In this document: positions 1 to 8,915 of the stretch, piece after piece | How positions within the stretch are numbered: the first letter of the stretch is position 1 | How the letters are laid out: each line of letters starts with the position of its first letter | Source: an uncultured Roseibium sp. | GTDB taxonomy: Bacteria > Pseudomonadota > Alphaproteobacteria > Rhizobiales > Stappiaceae | Length of the DNA: 64,000 nucleotides | Assembly (NCBI RefSeq): GCF_947494555.1 | Contig: NZ_CANLVF010000004.1 | Span: 372,001 to 436,000, forward strand | Direction: 5' to 3' | Program-made: the position numbers and the translations under genes | Notes under the pieces: generated by a model | What the model saw: the letters and a program-made list of their open reading frames with translations, nothing else | What the model was told of the DNA's origin: nothing | Database searches by the model: none

Positions 1-30
1 CGAATGCAGAACGCCGACAAAGCTGACAGG

Positions 31-2364
31 CTATTTGCCTTTCATGCCAGCGGCGCTCTTGATTAGTTCGATGTGGCCCACGGCATATCGTTCGACCACC
101 ACCAAGGTTTCTTTACAAGCGAGCTTCAAATCATCGGGTGGCGGTGCTTCGTCATAATAGGTGCCATGACAGAGCGAATTGATCAGCACACTCTTGATAC
201 TCATACCATCTTCGCTGGCAAGAAAGGCTATGAAATCTTGCACGGATTGCGATTTGTCAGGCCTGCAAAAACGACCGACAGCCTCTAGGACGGATCGAAT
301 TGCATTGCCAGTACCGTGGTCTGGATCATTCCCATTCGCGACCTGATAGACATGCTCCAATTGCCGCTCGAATGGAGCAACATACTTTCGCAAGTGTGTG
401 AGCTTGTGCGTTGCACCTTCGTTGTGCAATGAAAACGTCGCTTCTGGCTTCACAACAGCATTTGTCCGAGAGATGTTGAAAAAATAGCTGCTGTGGGTCA
501 GTACAAGCAGATTTGGCCTCAGGTTTTTGTTGCCATCGATCTTGCCGGGATTTGTAGAAACCTCGCCCTGGTCTGAAATATTCAAGTTCTTAAGCGTTTG
601 CGCTATCGAAAACACAAAATCATAGGACATCGAAGTAACTGGGTCATCGAAGACAAGGAATAGCTTCCGGTAGTCGGATACTGCTTCCACTTTTCGGTGC
701 ACGCACGCGACAAAGTAGCAAAACGCAATTGCGGTCTTCTCTCCATCGCTTAGTGTTCGATGCGGCCCTCGTGCCATTTCCTGATCGCCCCGCTTCAACA
801 CGAAACTAGTTCGATCAAACAGGTACTTGTCGGCGAAGAATTCTTTCAGCAGTAACTCGAAAGTGTCCGCTACGCGATCTCGGGCTTTTGTCGAAGGGCT
901 CGACTTTTCGAGTTCGTTCAGCTCCTGTTCCCTATTATGTGCCTCAACACTGAGAGTTCTCAGTGCCTCAATATCGGCCCAGTTTTCTATAGCGAACTCA
1001 CGCTCAAATACGGAGCACGCCTTGCGCTGCAGAGCTTTGCGCTCGTCATCCGCCTTTTCAACCGCCTGGGATAGCTCAGATGCTCTATCGTTATTCCTTT
1101 CTATGACTTTGTTGACTTGGGCGATGCTCTCAGCCAGATCTTCTGAAGGCAAGGCAAGTGCTGCCATAAGCGCTCCTGCCTTCCGCTCTATCGCCGTCTT
1201 TATTGATGAAATCGCAGTTCGTGCTTGGACAAATGCAACTTCACATGAGCCCATTGAGATATCCTTCTTGGATGGCACAAAACGCTTAAGGTCGTCATAA
1301 TGAGACTTCTGTCTCGCAATGTGCCTCTCGGTCTCGTTCAGCTCATCCTCTTTCCTTTCGAGCTTGCGAAGGAAGTCTCGAAGCTCATCTTTGTGCTTCT
1401 CCTCTTCATCGGTGAAGTACTCAATGTAAGCATCGACAATTGCCTTGGGATCGGGAGCGGTGATGCCTTGCTCGCAAAAGGGGCATTCTGTTCGATGCTC
1501 GTCTTGAACAATCTGTGCGCCTTCTTTGTAGAAGCCGTGATGTACATCGATTTTTTTCTTAATGCCCTCTGAAACACTCGAGGGCGATGTCACCTTCTGA
1601 AGCGAACTTTCGAGCGCGCCCAAATCTATATTGTTGGGGGATACGAGTGCCACGGGCTCAGGATAGATAGGCTCCGCTGGTATTGATTTCAGGCTGTCAA
1701 GGTCCTTCAAGATATCGACGAAGCTTTGCTCTGGAGGGTCTGGTTTGTCCCTGTAGCGTTGAAGAAGCTTACCAAAACTTAGTTCAGCGTACTCTTTGAG
1801 GCGCTTGTTGATGCCAGCCTTCTCGCTGAGCTCTTCGAGTTTTTCCTTCTCAAACTTGTTATTAATAGAGGAGAATGCCGCATGCTCCTTGCTTTGCGCA
1901 TCACCAAGTGCGTGTTGTGCATCTTTGAGCTTGATGTTGTCGCTATCGACAGCGATCTCATTTTCGATCTCACCGTCAATCTCATATTTCCGTTCTCTTA
2001 GTTCATCTTGGACGAAGTCTTCGGAGAAAACGTGAAATAGGGTATCAGCGATGGTCGCACCAACAATGTCGCCGGTCTTTTCAAGAGCAAGGGATCCAAG
2101 GGTTTCTGTTCCGCGCGAAAACGAGAAACGCCCTTTGCCATCCGGCGCCTCGTCGGAGACGAGGTAGAATGCTGCCTTGGTAACATCCTCTCGCTGTCCA
2201 TGCAGATCAAGGTAACGAAACGCCCGCGACAGGAATGATTTTCCCGTTCCGTTTCGTGCGAAGATTAGATTCTGAGCATGTTTTGTAAGCTCGCCGTCCA
2301 ACGAGAAAATGGGCCCCAGGTAACGAGCTGAGATAGAAAAACTTGGCGTTGGCGCTGTACTCAT
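31..2364 (-). CDS. AAA_13 family ATPase, RloC-like anticodon nuclease candidate
   Basis: 777 residues. The ATPase head is split: a P-loop ending GTGKS (residues 39-43) at the N terminus, and an ABC-type signature LSDGEK (538-543) plus Walker B LFLVFDD (568-574) near the C terminus. The middle is charged and coiled-coil-like and carries CPFC at 294-297, a CxxC suited to a Rad50-type zinc hook. After the ATPase head come R690 and E694 (spacing 4) and an NSLCH segment with H733. Anticodon nucleases PrrC and RloC use an Arg-Glu-His triad with the same Arg-Glu spacing, and RloC combines it with a zinc-hook coiled coil. I infer an RloC-like, phage-responsive tRNase. It could instead be an AAA_13 protein of other function. 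The gene looks AT-richer than the core genes and stands alone. Confidence 0.65.
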   Translation of the reverse strand: MSTAPTPSFSISARYLGPIFSLDGELTKHAQNLIFARNGTGKSFLSRAFRYLDLHGQREDVTKAAFYLVSDEAPDGKGRFSFSRGTETLGSLALEKTGDIVGATIADTLFHVFSEDFVQDELRERKYEIDGEIENEIAVDSDNIKLKDAQHALGDAQSKEHAAFSSINNKFEKEKLEELSEKAGINKRLKEYAELSFGKLLQRYRDKPDPPEQSFVDILKDLDSLKSIPAEPIYPEPVALVSPNNIDLGALESSLQKVTSPSSVSEGIKKKIDVHHGFYKEGAQIVQDEHRTECPFCEQGITAPDPKAIVDAYIEYFTDEEEKHKDELRDFLRKLERKEDELNETERHIARQKSHYDDLKRFVPSKKDISMGSCEVAFVQARTAISSIKTAIERKAGALMAALALPSEDLAESIAQVNKVIERNNDRASELSQAVEKADDERKALQRKACSVFEREFAIENWADIEALRTLSVEAHNREQELNELEKSSPSTKARDRVADTFELLLKEFFADKYLFDRTSFVLKRGDQEMARGPHRTLSDGEKTAIAFCYFVACVHRKVEAVSDYRKLFLVFDDPVTSMSYDFVFSIAQTLKNLNISDQGEVSTNPGKIDGNKNLRPNLLVLTHSSYFFNISRTNAVVKPEATFSLHNEGATHKLTHLRKYVAPFERQLEHVYQVANGNDPDHGTGNAIRSVLEAVGRFCRPDKSQSVQDFIAFLASEDGMSIKSVLINSLCHGTYYDEAPPPDDLKLACKETLVVVERYAVGHIELIKSAAGMKGK

Positions 2365-2683
2365 AGTGTCTCACCCAAATCGCCTCGAGCCTATCACCAA
2401 CGCATCAATTGATCCAAGGGTTGAATGACTGGATGCAAATACTATCGAGGGTAGTGCCATGAAGCACCAAGCAGACGACCGCTTTCCAGCTGCTGTAGCT
2501 GAATAGTCATACGCGCAAAGAAGATGACCCAGCCCCCTGATCCGGGCCGTTCAAGCGTAGTATCCGTTCTCGTTTTTTTCTGATGTTTTGGGTCGGGTCA
2601 AGGCCTGCTGAGCGGAGCCTTTGCGGAGCGGGATCGATAGTGGCGATACCACGCATTTCCGGCTCCAGCGCCTATGCCGTTAG
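2365..2683. other. Intergenic stretch between the RloC-like gene and the helicase remnant
   Basis: Contains the upstream region of the RloC-like gene, with only a weak purine-rich stretch before its ATG. No convincing ORF, RNA or repeat was seen. Probably decayed island DNA. Confidence 0.4.
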
Positions 2684-3018
2684 CTGATCGCGCCATGGTG
2701 CGGGATCGCGCGCAATCCGCAGGAGGAATGGGAGCTCTTTTCCGAGATGGTTGCGAATACCGACCCAGCACAGAGCAAGGGCATTGCCCTTAACAGCTTC
2801 GCCGGCCGGATCGAAGGTACCAGGCGCTCAGTTTGAGTACGCTGCACAGCGCGCAGGGGCGTGAGTTCGACGCAGTCATCCTCTACGGCATGAACAAGGG
2901 GCCATTCCGAGTCAGCGTGACCGGAAATCGCAAAGTGCGCTACGCGAAGCTCGGCGCCATTCCTGTCGTTCGTTCCGACCGCAGCAAATGCCCGCTTCCC
3001 GCCCGACCAAGACCTTAG
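2684..3018 (+). pseudogene. Frameshifted remnant of a UvrD/Rep-type helicase
   Basis: Two pieces in different frames join into one recognisable helicase segment. The first frame (2684 to about 2832) reads through FSEMVANTDPAQSKG and NSFAGRIEGTRR, then stops at TGA. The second frame (from about 2836) continues with STLHSAQGREFDAVILYGMN, the conserved motif around helicase motif V of UvrD/PcrA proteins. The frame changes near 2832-2836. After about 2901 similarity to the family appears lost and the frame ends at TAG 3016-3018. The ATPase N-terminal motifs are absent, so this is a short internal relic. UvrD-like helicases are common in defence islands (for example Gabija GajB), but which one this was cannot be told. 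Confidence 0.65.
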
Positions 3019-3364
3019 AGAGTGGAGCAAAAAGTCATGGTCTTTGTGTCCAGACTGCTTTCGCGTTCTAAATCGCGAATGTCTGGTTTTGGGAGCTGGC
3101 CCTGAAACGTTGAGCGACGACTTGAGGTGCAAGGACACCATTTGCGAATTCGAGTCTGAGGTCAGGAATGAGCGAAAAACGCGCTTCCCAAAAAGGAAAG
3201 CTGGTAATCAATCGGTCGAACCAAATCCAAATAGCCTTGGACCCCTTGCCAAATTGTGGACAAAGAAAATTGTTTTGCGTGCCGACACGGTGCCGACACA
3301 GCGCAGGTTCCGGCGAGGTTGCGATTTGCATCTATTTTTTAATTGTTTAAAATCAATCAGTTAA
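3019..3364. other. Non-coding stretch between helicase remnant and tRNA-Arg
   Basis: No credible gene. Short open frames here have no recognisable domains. A 10-base direct repeat GTGCCGACAC occurs at 3279-3288 and 3290-3299, about 65 bases from the tRNA 3' end. The last 40 bases are AT-rich. The position next to a tRNA 3' end suits an eroded attachment region, but no second copy of the tRNA end was found in the window. Confidence 0.4.
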
Positions 3365-3441
3365 TGGCGACCCCGACAGGATTCGAACCTGTGACCCTCA
3401 GATTAGGAATCTGATGCTCTATCCTGCTGAGCTACGGGGCC
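3365..3441 (-). tRNA. tRNA-Arg (anticodon CCT)
   Basis: Reading the minus strand gives a 77-base cloverleaf. The seven-base acceptor stem has 5' GGCCCCG against 3' CGGGGTC (one G-U pair), followed by discriminator G and an encoded CCA. The anticodon stem is TCAGA/TCTGA around the loop TTCCTAA, placing CCT at positions 34-36, which decodes AGG. The T arm contains GTTCGAATC. The 3' end points to the accessory DNA at 1-3364, the usual orientation for integration into a tRNA gene. Confidence 0.95.
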
Positions 3442-3747
3442 TTATGCGCTCGATTAGCATGATTTGCGGGACTTTGCGAGCCCAGGCGCGTTGCAGTTGG
3501 TCACTATTAACATCCTGCCGGGTGGCTGCGACAGACATGCGTTTTGCGGCGCATCACGATAACGTTTCACGCTTTTGTCTCGGACTTGCCTTATTCGCTG
3601 CTTAGCAACGGAAGTAACATGCGCAGGCAACTTCGCATCGCTCTTGCGAATCGTGCTCGAAGACTGGTTAAGAGCTGCGCCGGGATTCTGGATCGGTATG
3701 CCGGCAGTCGGAAATTCCTGCGAGTGAATTGGAAGCAAGGGGGATTG

Positions 3748-4680
3748 GTGTTCGACACTTTCAGGCGAAATAAGCGGCAGAATGCCGTTTACGGCGGGTG
3801 TTTCAGCATTCGTCTGGCTGTCCTTGCGCTTTGCGGGGGTTGCGGGCTTGTTGTGTTGACGGGAACGGCTATGGCCGAAAGCCGAACGGCACCGGGCGGC
3901 GGGAACGATCCGTCAAGCGCCGCGCTGTCGTCGTGTGTTTCTGGTGAAACGACAGGTATCGATGTGACATCCACCTCTGAGGCGGGTCTTTTCGTCGACA
4001 CTGACGGACACAGGTATTTCGCAACGGAGATTTCCTCCTCTCATATTGAACCGCGTTCTGCAGACGCGTCGCCCTCCTCCAGCGAAGGTGGCCAAGCGCG
4101 ACTGGTCGCGGTACCGGCGGGAAAGCCAAATCGCTGGGGATTCATCCCTGCCTGGATCATAGACCACACGGACCCGCGGCCACGTCTTTATCAGGCGGAG
4201 CAGCTGTTAACAGGCAATGCGCTGTTTTCGCCCGACATAGCCGCATCCGAGTGTGCTATATCGCTCCGGAGCGCTGAGGCCGTTGCACGGCGAGCCAAAT
4301 CCGGAGCTTGGGGTACAGCGGGTGGTGCGCGCGTTTTTTCAGGGGCCGCGCCAGCTTCGTTCCAGGGCAACGCCGGACGCTATGTCATTGCACGTGGGCG
4401 GATAGTTTCACTTGGAAAAACACGAAGTACCCGCTATCTCAATTTTGGCAGACACTGGAAGACGGATCTGACCGTGACACTCAAATCTTCCGACGAAACG
4501 GCGTTCAACGAGGGGCTTGGCGCCAACGGTTGGCAGATCGACGACCTGACAGGGCTCTTTGTTGAAGTCAGAGGTGTCTTGCAGGAAAAGGACGGACCGC
4601 TGATCGCGCTCCGGCATCCTGGGCAAATACGGGTATTGGAAGGCAAAAGGGCAGGACGTGGCGGCCAAAACAGCAACTGA
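3748..4680 (+). CDS. Secreted SNase-like (thermonuclease-fold) protein
   Basis: 310 residues if the GTG at 3748 is used. I chose it because a purine-rich AAGGGGGA (3738-3745 region) sits just upstream, and the resulting N terminus has basic residues then a hydrophobic signal sequence (about residues 19-43, ending TAMA). The frame stays open farther upstream. The exported part has short blocks resembling staphylococcal-nuclease-type proteins: a DTDGHRYF segment like the start of the OB fold, and an AEAVARRAKSGAW helix late in the domain, followed by a second beta-rich region. The catalytic Arg/Glu residues of true nucleases are not obvious, so activity is doubtful. It overlaps the following M48 peptidase gene by 23 bases, so the two are probably co-translated. 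Confidence 0.6.
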   Translation: MFDTFRRNKRQNAVYGGCFSIRLAVLALCGGCGLVVLTGTAMAESRTAPGGGNDPSSAALSSCVSGETTGIDVTSTSEAGLFVDTDGHRYFATEISSSHIEPRSADASPSSSEGGQARLVAVPAGKPNRWGFIPAWIIDHTDPRPRLYQAEQLLTGNALFSPDIAASECAISLRSAEAVARRAKSGAWGTAGGARVFSGAAPASFQGNAGRYVIARGRIVSLGKTRSTRYLNFGRHWKTDLTVTLKSSDETAFNEGLGANGWQIDDLTGLFVEVRGVLQEKDGPLIALRHPGQIRVLEGKRAGRGGQNSN

Positions 4681-6178
4681 ATTGCGTCGCAATGATCGTT
4701 TGAGACTGGCGGCTGCGATTGCAAAGCAGTCCGCCGTCAGGCGGTTGCGTCTGCTTTTGGCCTGTCTTGTGTCTTTCACAGTCGCCTCATGTCAGCTGCT
4801 CGGCGATGGCACAAGTGTGGGGTCGGTTTCGCCGGGGACCCTGCGGCCGAGCCTGACCAACGACATCGGTGCCCGTGAGCACCCGCGCGTCGTTGCCACA
4901 TATGGCGGCGTCTACAAGGATCCGGGTGCGGAAAGAGCCGTAGCCAGTGTTGTCGGGCGGTTGGTTGCCGCTTCGGACGACCCGTCTCAAAGCTACAAGA
5001 TCACGATATTGAATTCGCCGGCAATCAACGCCTTCGCTTTGCCAGGCGGGTATCTTTACATTACGCGCGGGCTGCTGGCGCTCGCCAATGACACGTCGGA
5101 AGTTGCGGCCGTGCTCGCGCATGAAATGGCTCATGTGACCGCCAATCACGCCATCAAGCGGCAACAGCGGGCGGAAGCCAAGCAGCTTGTTAACAGGATC
5201 CTGACCGACGTGGTGCAGGATTCAGAAGAAGCACGCAAGGCCATCATTTCGTCCCAGCTGTCTTTTGCCCGCTTCAGCCAGGTTCAGGAACTTGAAGCAG
5301 ATGCGATCGGCGTCAGGACGCTTGCCAAAGCGAAGTTCGACCCATATGCGGCTGCACGGTTTCTGAGGTCCATGGCGGCCTATGCGCGTTATCAGTCGGC
5401 GGACAAGACCTCGACAAGCGCGCCGGACTTTCTGTCATCGCACCCCTCGACACCGGAGCGGCTGCAAATTGCGGTGAAATCCGCCCGCCAGATCGGTGCG
5501 CCAGGCATCGGCGAACGGGACCGTGACAGGTATCTTACCCAGATTGACGGAATGCTTTATGGGGATGACCCGCTTGAAGGGTTCGTGCGCGGCCGATCCT
5601 TCCTGCACAAGGCGCTCGGTATCGGTTTCACGGTGCCTGCCGGGTACATTCTGGAGAATTCAACGGAAGCAGTTCTTGCCAGCAACGGAGACGGCACTGC
5701 GATCAGGTTCGACGGTGCGGATGTCAGCGGTTTTTCGAGCCTTGCCGACTATATGAAGTCTGGCTGGATCAACGGGCTGCTACCTGAAAGCGTGCGTGAA
5801 ACCACAATCAACGGACTGCCTGGTGTGACCGGGGCCGCCATTACCCAGGGCTGGTCCTTCAGGATTGCCGTCGTCCGAATTGGACGCACCGGCTACCGGT
5901 TTATCTTCGCAAGCAGGTCGCCCAATCAACGCTTTGATGAGGATTTCCGCCAGACAGCAGACAGTTTCCGGCAACTGACGCCGACTGAACGCGCCCGTCT
6001 GCAATCGCTGCGCCTCAAGGTCGTCAAGACCAAGCCCGGCGACACGCCGCGTAAACTCGCTGTCGGGATGAGCGGCGTCGAGCCATCGAGACGATTGGAG
6101 TTTTTCTCAATCCTCAACGACCTCGACCCGAACAAGACCATTGCGACGGGAACCGCAGTCAAGCTGGTCGTTGAATAG
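4658..6178 (+). CDS. M48 family metalloprotease, predicted lipoprotein
   Basis: 506 residues from GTG 4658, preceded by AGGGCAGGA. The N terminus is unusually long and basic before a hydrophobic stretch and a lipobox-like VASC, with C45 as the likely lipidated cysteine. The M48 domain carries the zinc motif HEMAH (155-159) and the downstream ELEAD (211-215), whose first Glu is the expected third ligand. This pattern matches BepA/LoiP-type periplasmic proteases that act in outer-membrane protein quality control. The C-terminal 60 residues (KPGDTPRKLA to VKLVVE) resemble a LysM-like or SPOR-adjacent tail seen in many alphaproteobacterial members. Substrate is unknown. It is translationally coupled to the SNase-like gene upstream. 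Confidence 0.85.
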   Translation: MAAKTATELRRNDRLRLAAAIAKQSAVRRLRLLLACLVSFTVASCQLLGDGTSVGSVSPGTLRPSLTNDIGAREHPRVVATYGGVYKDPGAERAVASVVGRLVAASDDPSQSYKITILNSPAINAFALPGGYLYITRGLLALANDTSEVAAVLAHEMAHVTANHAIKRQQRAEAKQLVNRILTDVVQDSEEARKAIISSQLSFARFSQVQELEADAIGVRTLAKAKFDPYAAARFLRSMAAYARYQSADKTSTSAPDFLSSHPSTPERLQIAVKSARQIGAPGIGERDRDRYLTQIDGMLYGDDPLEGFVRGRSFLHKALGIGFTVPAGYILENSTEAVLASNGDGTAIRFDGADVSGFSSLADYMKSGWINGLLPESVRETTINGLPGVTGAAITQGWSFRIAVVRIGRTGYRFIFASRSPNQRFDEDFRQTADSFRQLTPTERARLQSLRLKVVKTKPGDTPRKLAVGMSGVEPSRRLEFFSILNDLDPNKTIATGTAVKLVVE

Positions 6179-6231
6179 ATGAAACAAACAGTCTTGCAGG
6201 GCCACTGTCAGCGCTGACGGCACGGTTTGCG

Positions 6232-7095
6232 TCAAGTACTGTAAACGGCCTTGTCGGGCTGTTCGGCAAGGAGGGCGGATCGCAGCTTTTCCATTGCACG
6301 GCTTTCTATCTGGCGAACACGTTCCTTGGAAATTCCGAGCTTTGCACCAAGTGATTCAAGCGTTGCGCCTTCTTCGGAAAGCCGCCTTTCCTTTACGATC
6401 CGCAACTCCCGTTCGCTCAGAACTTTCAGTGCGGACCAGAGCCATTTGCGGCGGCGTTCAGCGTCGATGTTGACGGTCACGATTTCGTCCGGGAGTGGTG
6501 CCTCAGACACAAGGAAGTCCTGCCTGTCCGCACTCGAGCCTTCGCTGTCCGTTACAGGGGCATTGAGCGATGTGTCAGGACCCGACAGGCGCGCAGACAT
6601 CAAAGCGACGTCCGATTGTTTCACGCCAATGGCATCGGCGATCTTGAGATGCAGTTCACTGTCGGTGAGCGGGGTCTGGTTGTTGGACAGCTTTGCGCGC
6701 AGTCGCCTCAGGTTGAAAAACAGGGCTTTTTGCGAGGAAGAGGTGCCGCCACGCACGATCGACCAGTTTCGCAGAATATAGTCCTGGATCGACGCCCTGA
6801 TCCACCAGGTGGCGTAAGTCGAGAACCTGACTTCGCGTTCCGGTTCGAACCTTGCCGCAGCTTCAAGAAGACCAACATGTCCTTCCTGAATGAGATCGCC
6901 AAGGTTCAGTCCGAAATTCCGGAAGCGCGACGCAACCGCAATCACCAGACGCATATGCGACAAGGACAGTTTCTCCAGCGCTTTCTTGTCTCGGTGTTCG
7001 CGCCACTGGACCGCAAGCTCCCGTTCCTCCTCTCGCGTGAGGTAGGGTGCTTTCATTGCCGCCTGAACCAATTGCCGCTTTTCACTTCCGGACAT
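6232..7095 (-). CDS. rpoH: RNA polymerase sigma-32 family factor (RpoH2-like)
   Basis: 287 residues, a usual length for alphaproteobacterial sigma-32. Region 2.2 is seen as GDLIQEGHVGLLEAA (66-80) and regions 2.3-2.4 as FSTYATWWIRASIQ (91-104). The RpoH box appears as QKALFFNLRRL (122-132), which separates this family from RpoD. Region 4.2 has a helix-turn-helix around 244-270 ending RQIESRAMEKLR. Many alphaproteobacteria have two or more RpoH copies. The divergence of the RpoH box and the short N terminus fit an RpoH2-type paralogue, which in rhizobia and Rhodobacter responds to photo-oxidative and other stress. Assignment to copy 2 is inference, since the other copy is not in the window. 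Confidence 0.9.
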   Translation of the reverse strand: MSGSEKRQLVQAAMKAPYLTREEERELAVQWREHRDKKALEKLSLSHMRLVIAVASRFRNFGLNLGDLIQEGHVGLLEAAARFEPEREVRFSTYATWWIRASIQDYILRNWSIVRGGTSSSQKALFFNLRRLRAKLSNNQTPLTDSELHLKIADAIGVKQSDVALMSARLSGPDTSLNAPVTDSEGSSADRQDFLVSEAPLPDEIVTVNIDAERRRKWLWSALKVLSERELRIVKERRLSEEGATLESLGAKLGISKERVRQIESRAMEKLRSALLAEQPDKAVYST

Positions 7096-7253
7096 GACTG
7101 ACGCTCCGATGTGTTATCGGGGAACTACGTACCTAAGCGTAGGTTAGATCACTTCTAAGGTTCATTGGCGCAGATTTTTTGCACTTCTGCGTGATAGTAT
7201 CGCGAGCAATAATCTTTTAGGCACACCGCAGGTTATCAGGCTCCGGCCGGGCA

Positions 7254-7283
7254 CAACAAAAAGGCCCGGCATTCTGCCGGGCC
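7254..7283 (-). terminator. Rho-independent terminator of carD
   Basis: On the minus strand an 8-bp perfect stem, GGCCCGGC (7263-7270) against GCCGGGCC (7276-7283) with a 5-base loop, is followed by TTTTTGTTG. It lies about 37 bases past the carD stop. Confidence 0.85.
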
Positions 7284-7319
7284 CTGATGTTTTTCAGAAC
7301 AGAGATTAAGCGCTTGAAA

Positions 7320-7910
7320 TCAAGCGGCTTCTTCCTTGTCTTCGTCTTCTTCCAGATCGCCTTCGGCTGCAGCGGCAGCCTTTAAGCGGCTCGGTGATTT
7401 CGCAAGGTTCTGTTCGATTTCCTTGACTGCCTCGGTTTCCGAGCATTTGTTCACCGCAGCAATTTCGCGCGCCATTCTGTCGAGGGCGGCTTCATAGAGC
7501 TGGCGCTCGGAATAAGACTGTTCCGGCTGGCTGTCCGACCGGTAGAGGTCGCGCACGACTTCGGAAATGGCGATCAGATCACCGGAGTTGATCTTTGCTT
7601 CATATTCCTGCGCACGGCGGCTCCACATCGTCCGCTTCACGCGCGGACGGCCACGGACAGTTTCCAGCGCCTTCTTGACCGCTGCCGGATCGCCGAGTTT
7701 ACGCATTCCGACAGAAGTGATTTTCGCAACCGGAACACGCAGGGTCATTTTGTCTTGCTCAAAGAGGATGACGAGCAACTCCAAAGAGTGACCCGCAACG
7801 TTCTGCTCTTCAATGGCGGTAATCTGACCGACACCGTGTGCCGGGTAAACGATGTACTCACCCGTTTTGAAACCTTGACGCTGCGCGGTTTTTTTGGTGT
7901 TCGTTGCCAT
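7320..7910 (-). CDS. carD: CarD family transcriptional regulator
   Basis: 196 residues starting at ATG 7910, chosen because AGGAGAAAA lies seven bases upstream; a longer in-frame extension to 7991 lacks such a site. The N-terminal CarD/TRCF RNA-polymerase-interacting domain is seen as GEYIVYPAHGVGQI (about 18-31), followed by a helical C-terminal DNA-binding region with VRGRPRVKRTMWSRRAQEYE. CarD binds the RNA polymerase beta subunit and stabilises open promoter complexes, for example at rRNA promoters. The tail is Ala-rich then acidic (EDEDKEEAA). It is monocistronic, with its own terminator. Confidence 0.93.
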   Translation of the reverse strand: MATNTKKTAQRQGFKTGEYIVYPAHGVGQITAIEEQNVAGHSLELLVILFEQDKMTLRVPVAKITSVGMRKLGDPAAVKKALETVRGRPRVKRTMWSRRAQEYEAKINSGDLIAISEVVRDLYRSDSQPEQSYSERQLYEAALDRMAREIAAVNKCSETEAVKEIEQNLAKSPSRLKAAAAAEGDLEEDEDKEEAA

Positions 7911-8362
7911 ACTTGTATTTTCTCCTGCGCAGTTTTCGATCCGTTCGGACCTGTGTTGGGCCGTGATCAGGCCACCTGTTTTTTGCGACACGAACCCCGC
8001 CGAGCGATCCGATGTGGAACGCCTGTTGATATGCGGCGTGTCAGGGCTGGTCAGTCGACGATTTCCACTATAGAACCTTGTTCAGTCATAAGAGCTGCCG
8101 GGAGCCGACGTATCCGGTTTCGCTGGGATCCGGAAAACGTTTTGAAAACTCCGTTTTGGGGGTTATTCTCGTGGTTGGCGACTGTTCATAATATGTAACA
8201 TACTTTTGTGGAAAATTAAAGCGTTGCGCTTTCGTGGTGCACAATCACCACAAAACAACAGCACATTTTCCAATTTAAGCGACTGAATTTAATGTCGAAA
8301 ATTTGATCGCAGGCGCAATAATTCAGCGTGCGGCAGACTGACGCACGCGTAAAGTGTTCGAA
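7911..8362. other. Intergenic region between carD and fdxA
   Basis: About 450 bases that include the carD promoter region and the fdxA 3' flank. An inverted repeat GTGGTG/CACCAC (8234-8251, 6-base spacer) is the only clear structure. It has no T tract on either strand, so I do not call it a terminator. No coding signal was seen. Confidence 0.4.
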
Positions 8363-8695
8363 TCAAGAAGGCGGATTTGCGGAGAAATACTGCTCAAGTT
8401 TCTTTTCTTTGCCGTCGAATTCTTCGGCTTCCGGAAGTGGATCCTTCTTTTCCGTAATGTTTGGCCACTTTTCCGAATATTCGGCGTTCAGCTCGATCCA
8501 CTTCTCAAGGCCGGGCTCAGTGTCGGGAAGAATGGCTTCCGCCGGACACTCGGGTTCACAGACACCGCAGTCAATACACTCGTCCGGATTGATGACGAGC
8601 ATGTTTTCGCCTTCGTAGAAGCAATCGACAGGGCATACTTCCACGCAGTCGGTGTATTTGCATTTGATGCAGTTGTCTGTGACGACGTAGGTCAT
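8363..8695 (-). CDS. fdxA: 7Fe ferredoxin FdxA
   Basis: 110 residues from ATG 8695; the frame is open upstream, but homologous ferredoxins begin at MTYVV. The N-terminal half carries two cysteine clusters: C9, C17 and CP21 with CVEVCPVDC, and [12 protein letters not shown]. This is the arrangement of a [3Fe-4S] plus [4Fe-4S] dicluster ferredoxin. The acidic C-terminal extension ([20 protein letters not shown]) is typical of alphaproteobacterial FdxA. It is a soluble electron carrier. It lies between carD and the S4-domain gene in the same orientation, with gaps long enough for its own promoter. Confidence 0.93.
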   Translation of the reverse strand: MTYVVTDNCIKCKYTDCVEVCPVDCFYEGENMLVINPDECIDCGVCEPECPAEAILPDTEPGLEKWIELNAEYSEKWPNITEKKDPLPEAEEFDGKEKKLEQYFSANPPS

Positions 8696-8915
8696 CGTTG
8701 TCCTCGCTGTGTACCGGCGCAAGCGCTGAAAACCAGCTGGTCTCGCTCTGTCCGGCACTCGTTTTCGTGCAGCGCGTCCTTCGCCGGCGCACGGTTGGTA
8801 TTTCAGATCGATGTTGCTATCGTTTTTACCTGACACGCGCAAGCGTACAACGTCGCACAATCATCGCTCACAAGAGAAAGTTATTTCCTTTTGGCGTCGC
8901 AAAGCGGAATCCGGT

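Noticed and set aside
3044-3364. A 106-codon frame between the helicase relic and tRNA-Arg
   Set aside because: No recognisable features, and it runs into the tRNA flank; more likely decayed DNA.
8234-8251. GTGGTG/CACCAC inverted repeat as a terminator for fdxA or carD
   Set aside because: Lies upstream of carD and downstream of neither gene's stop, with no T tract.
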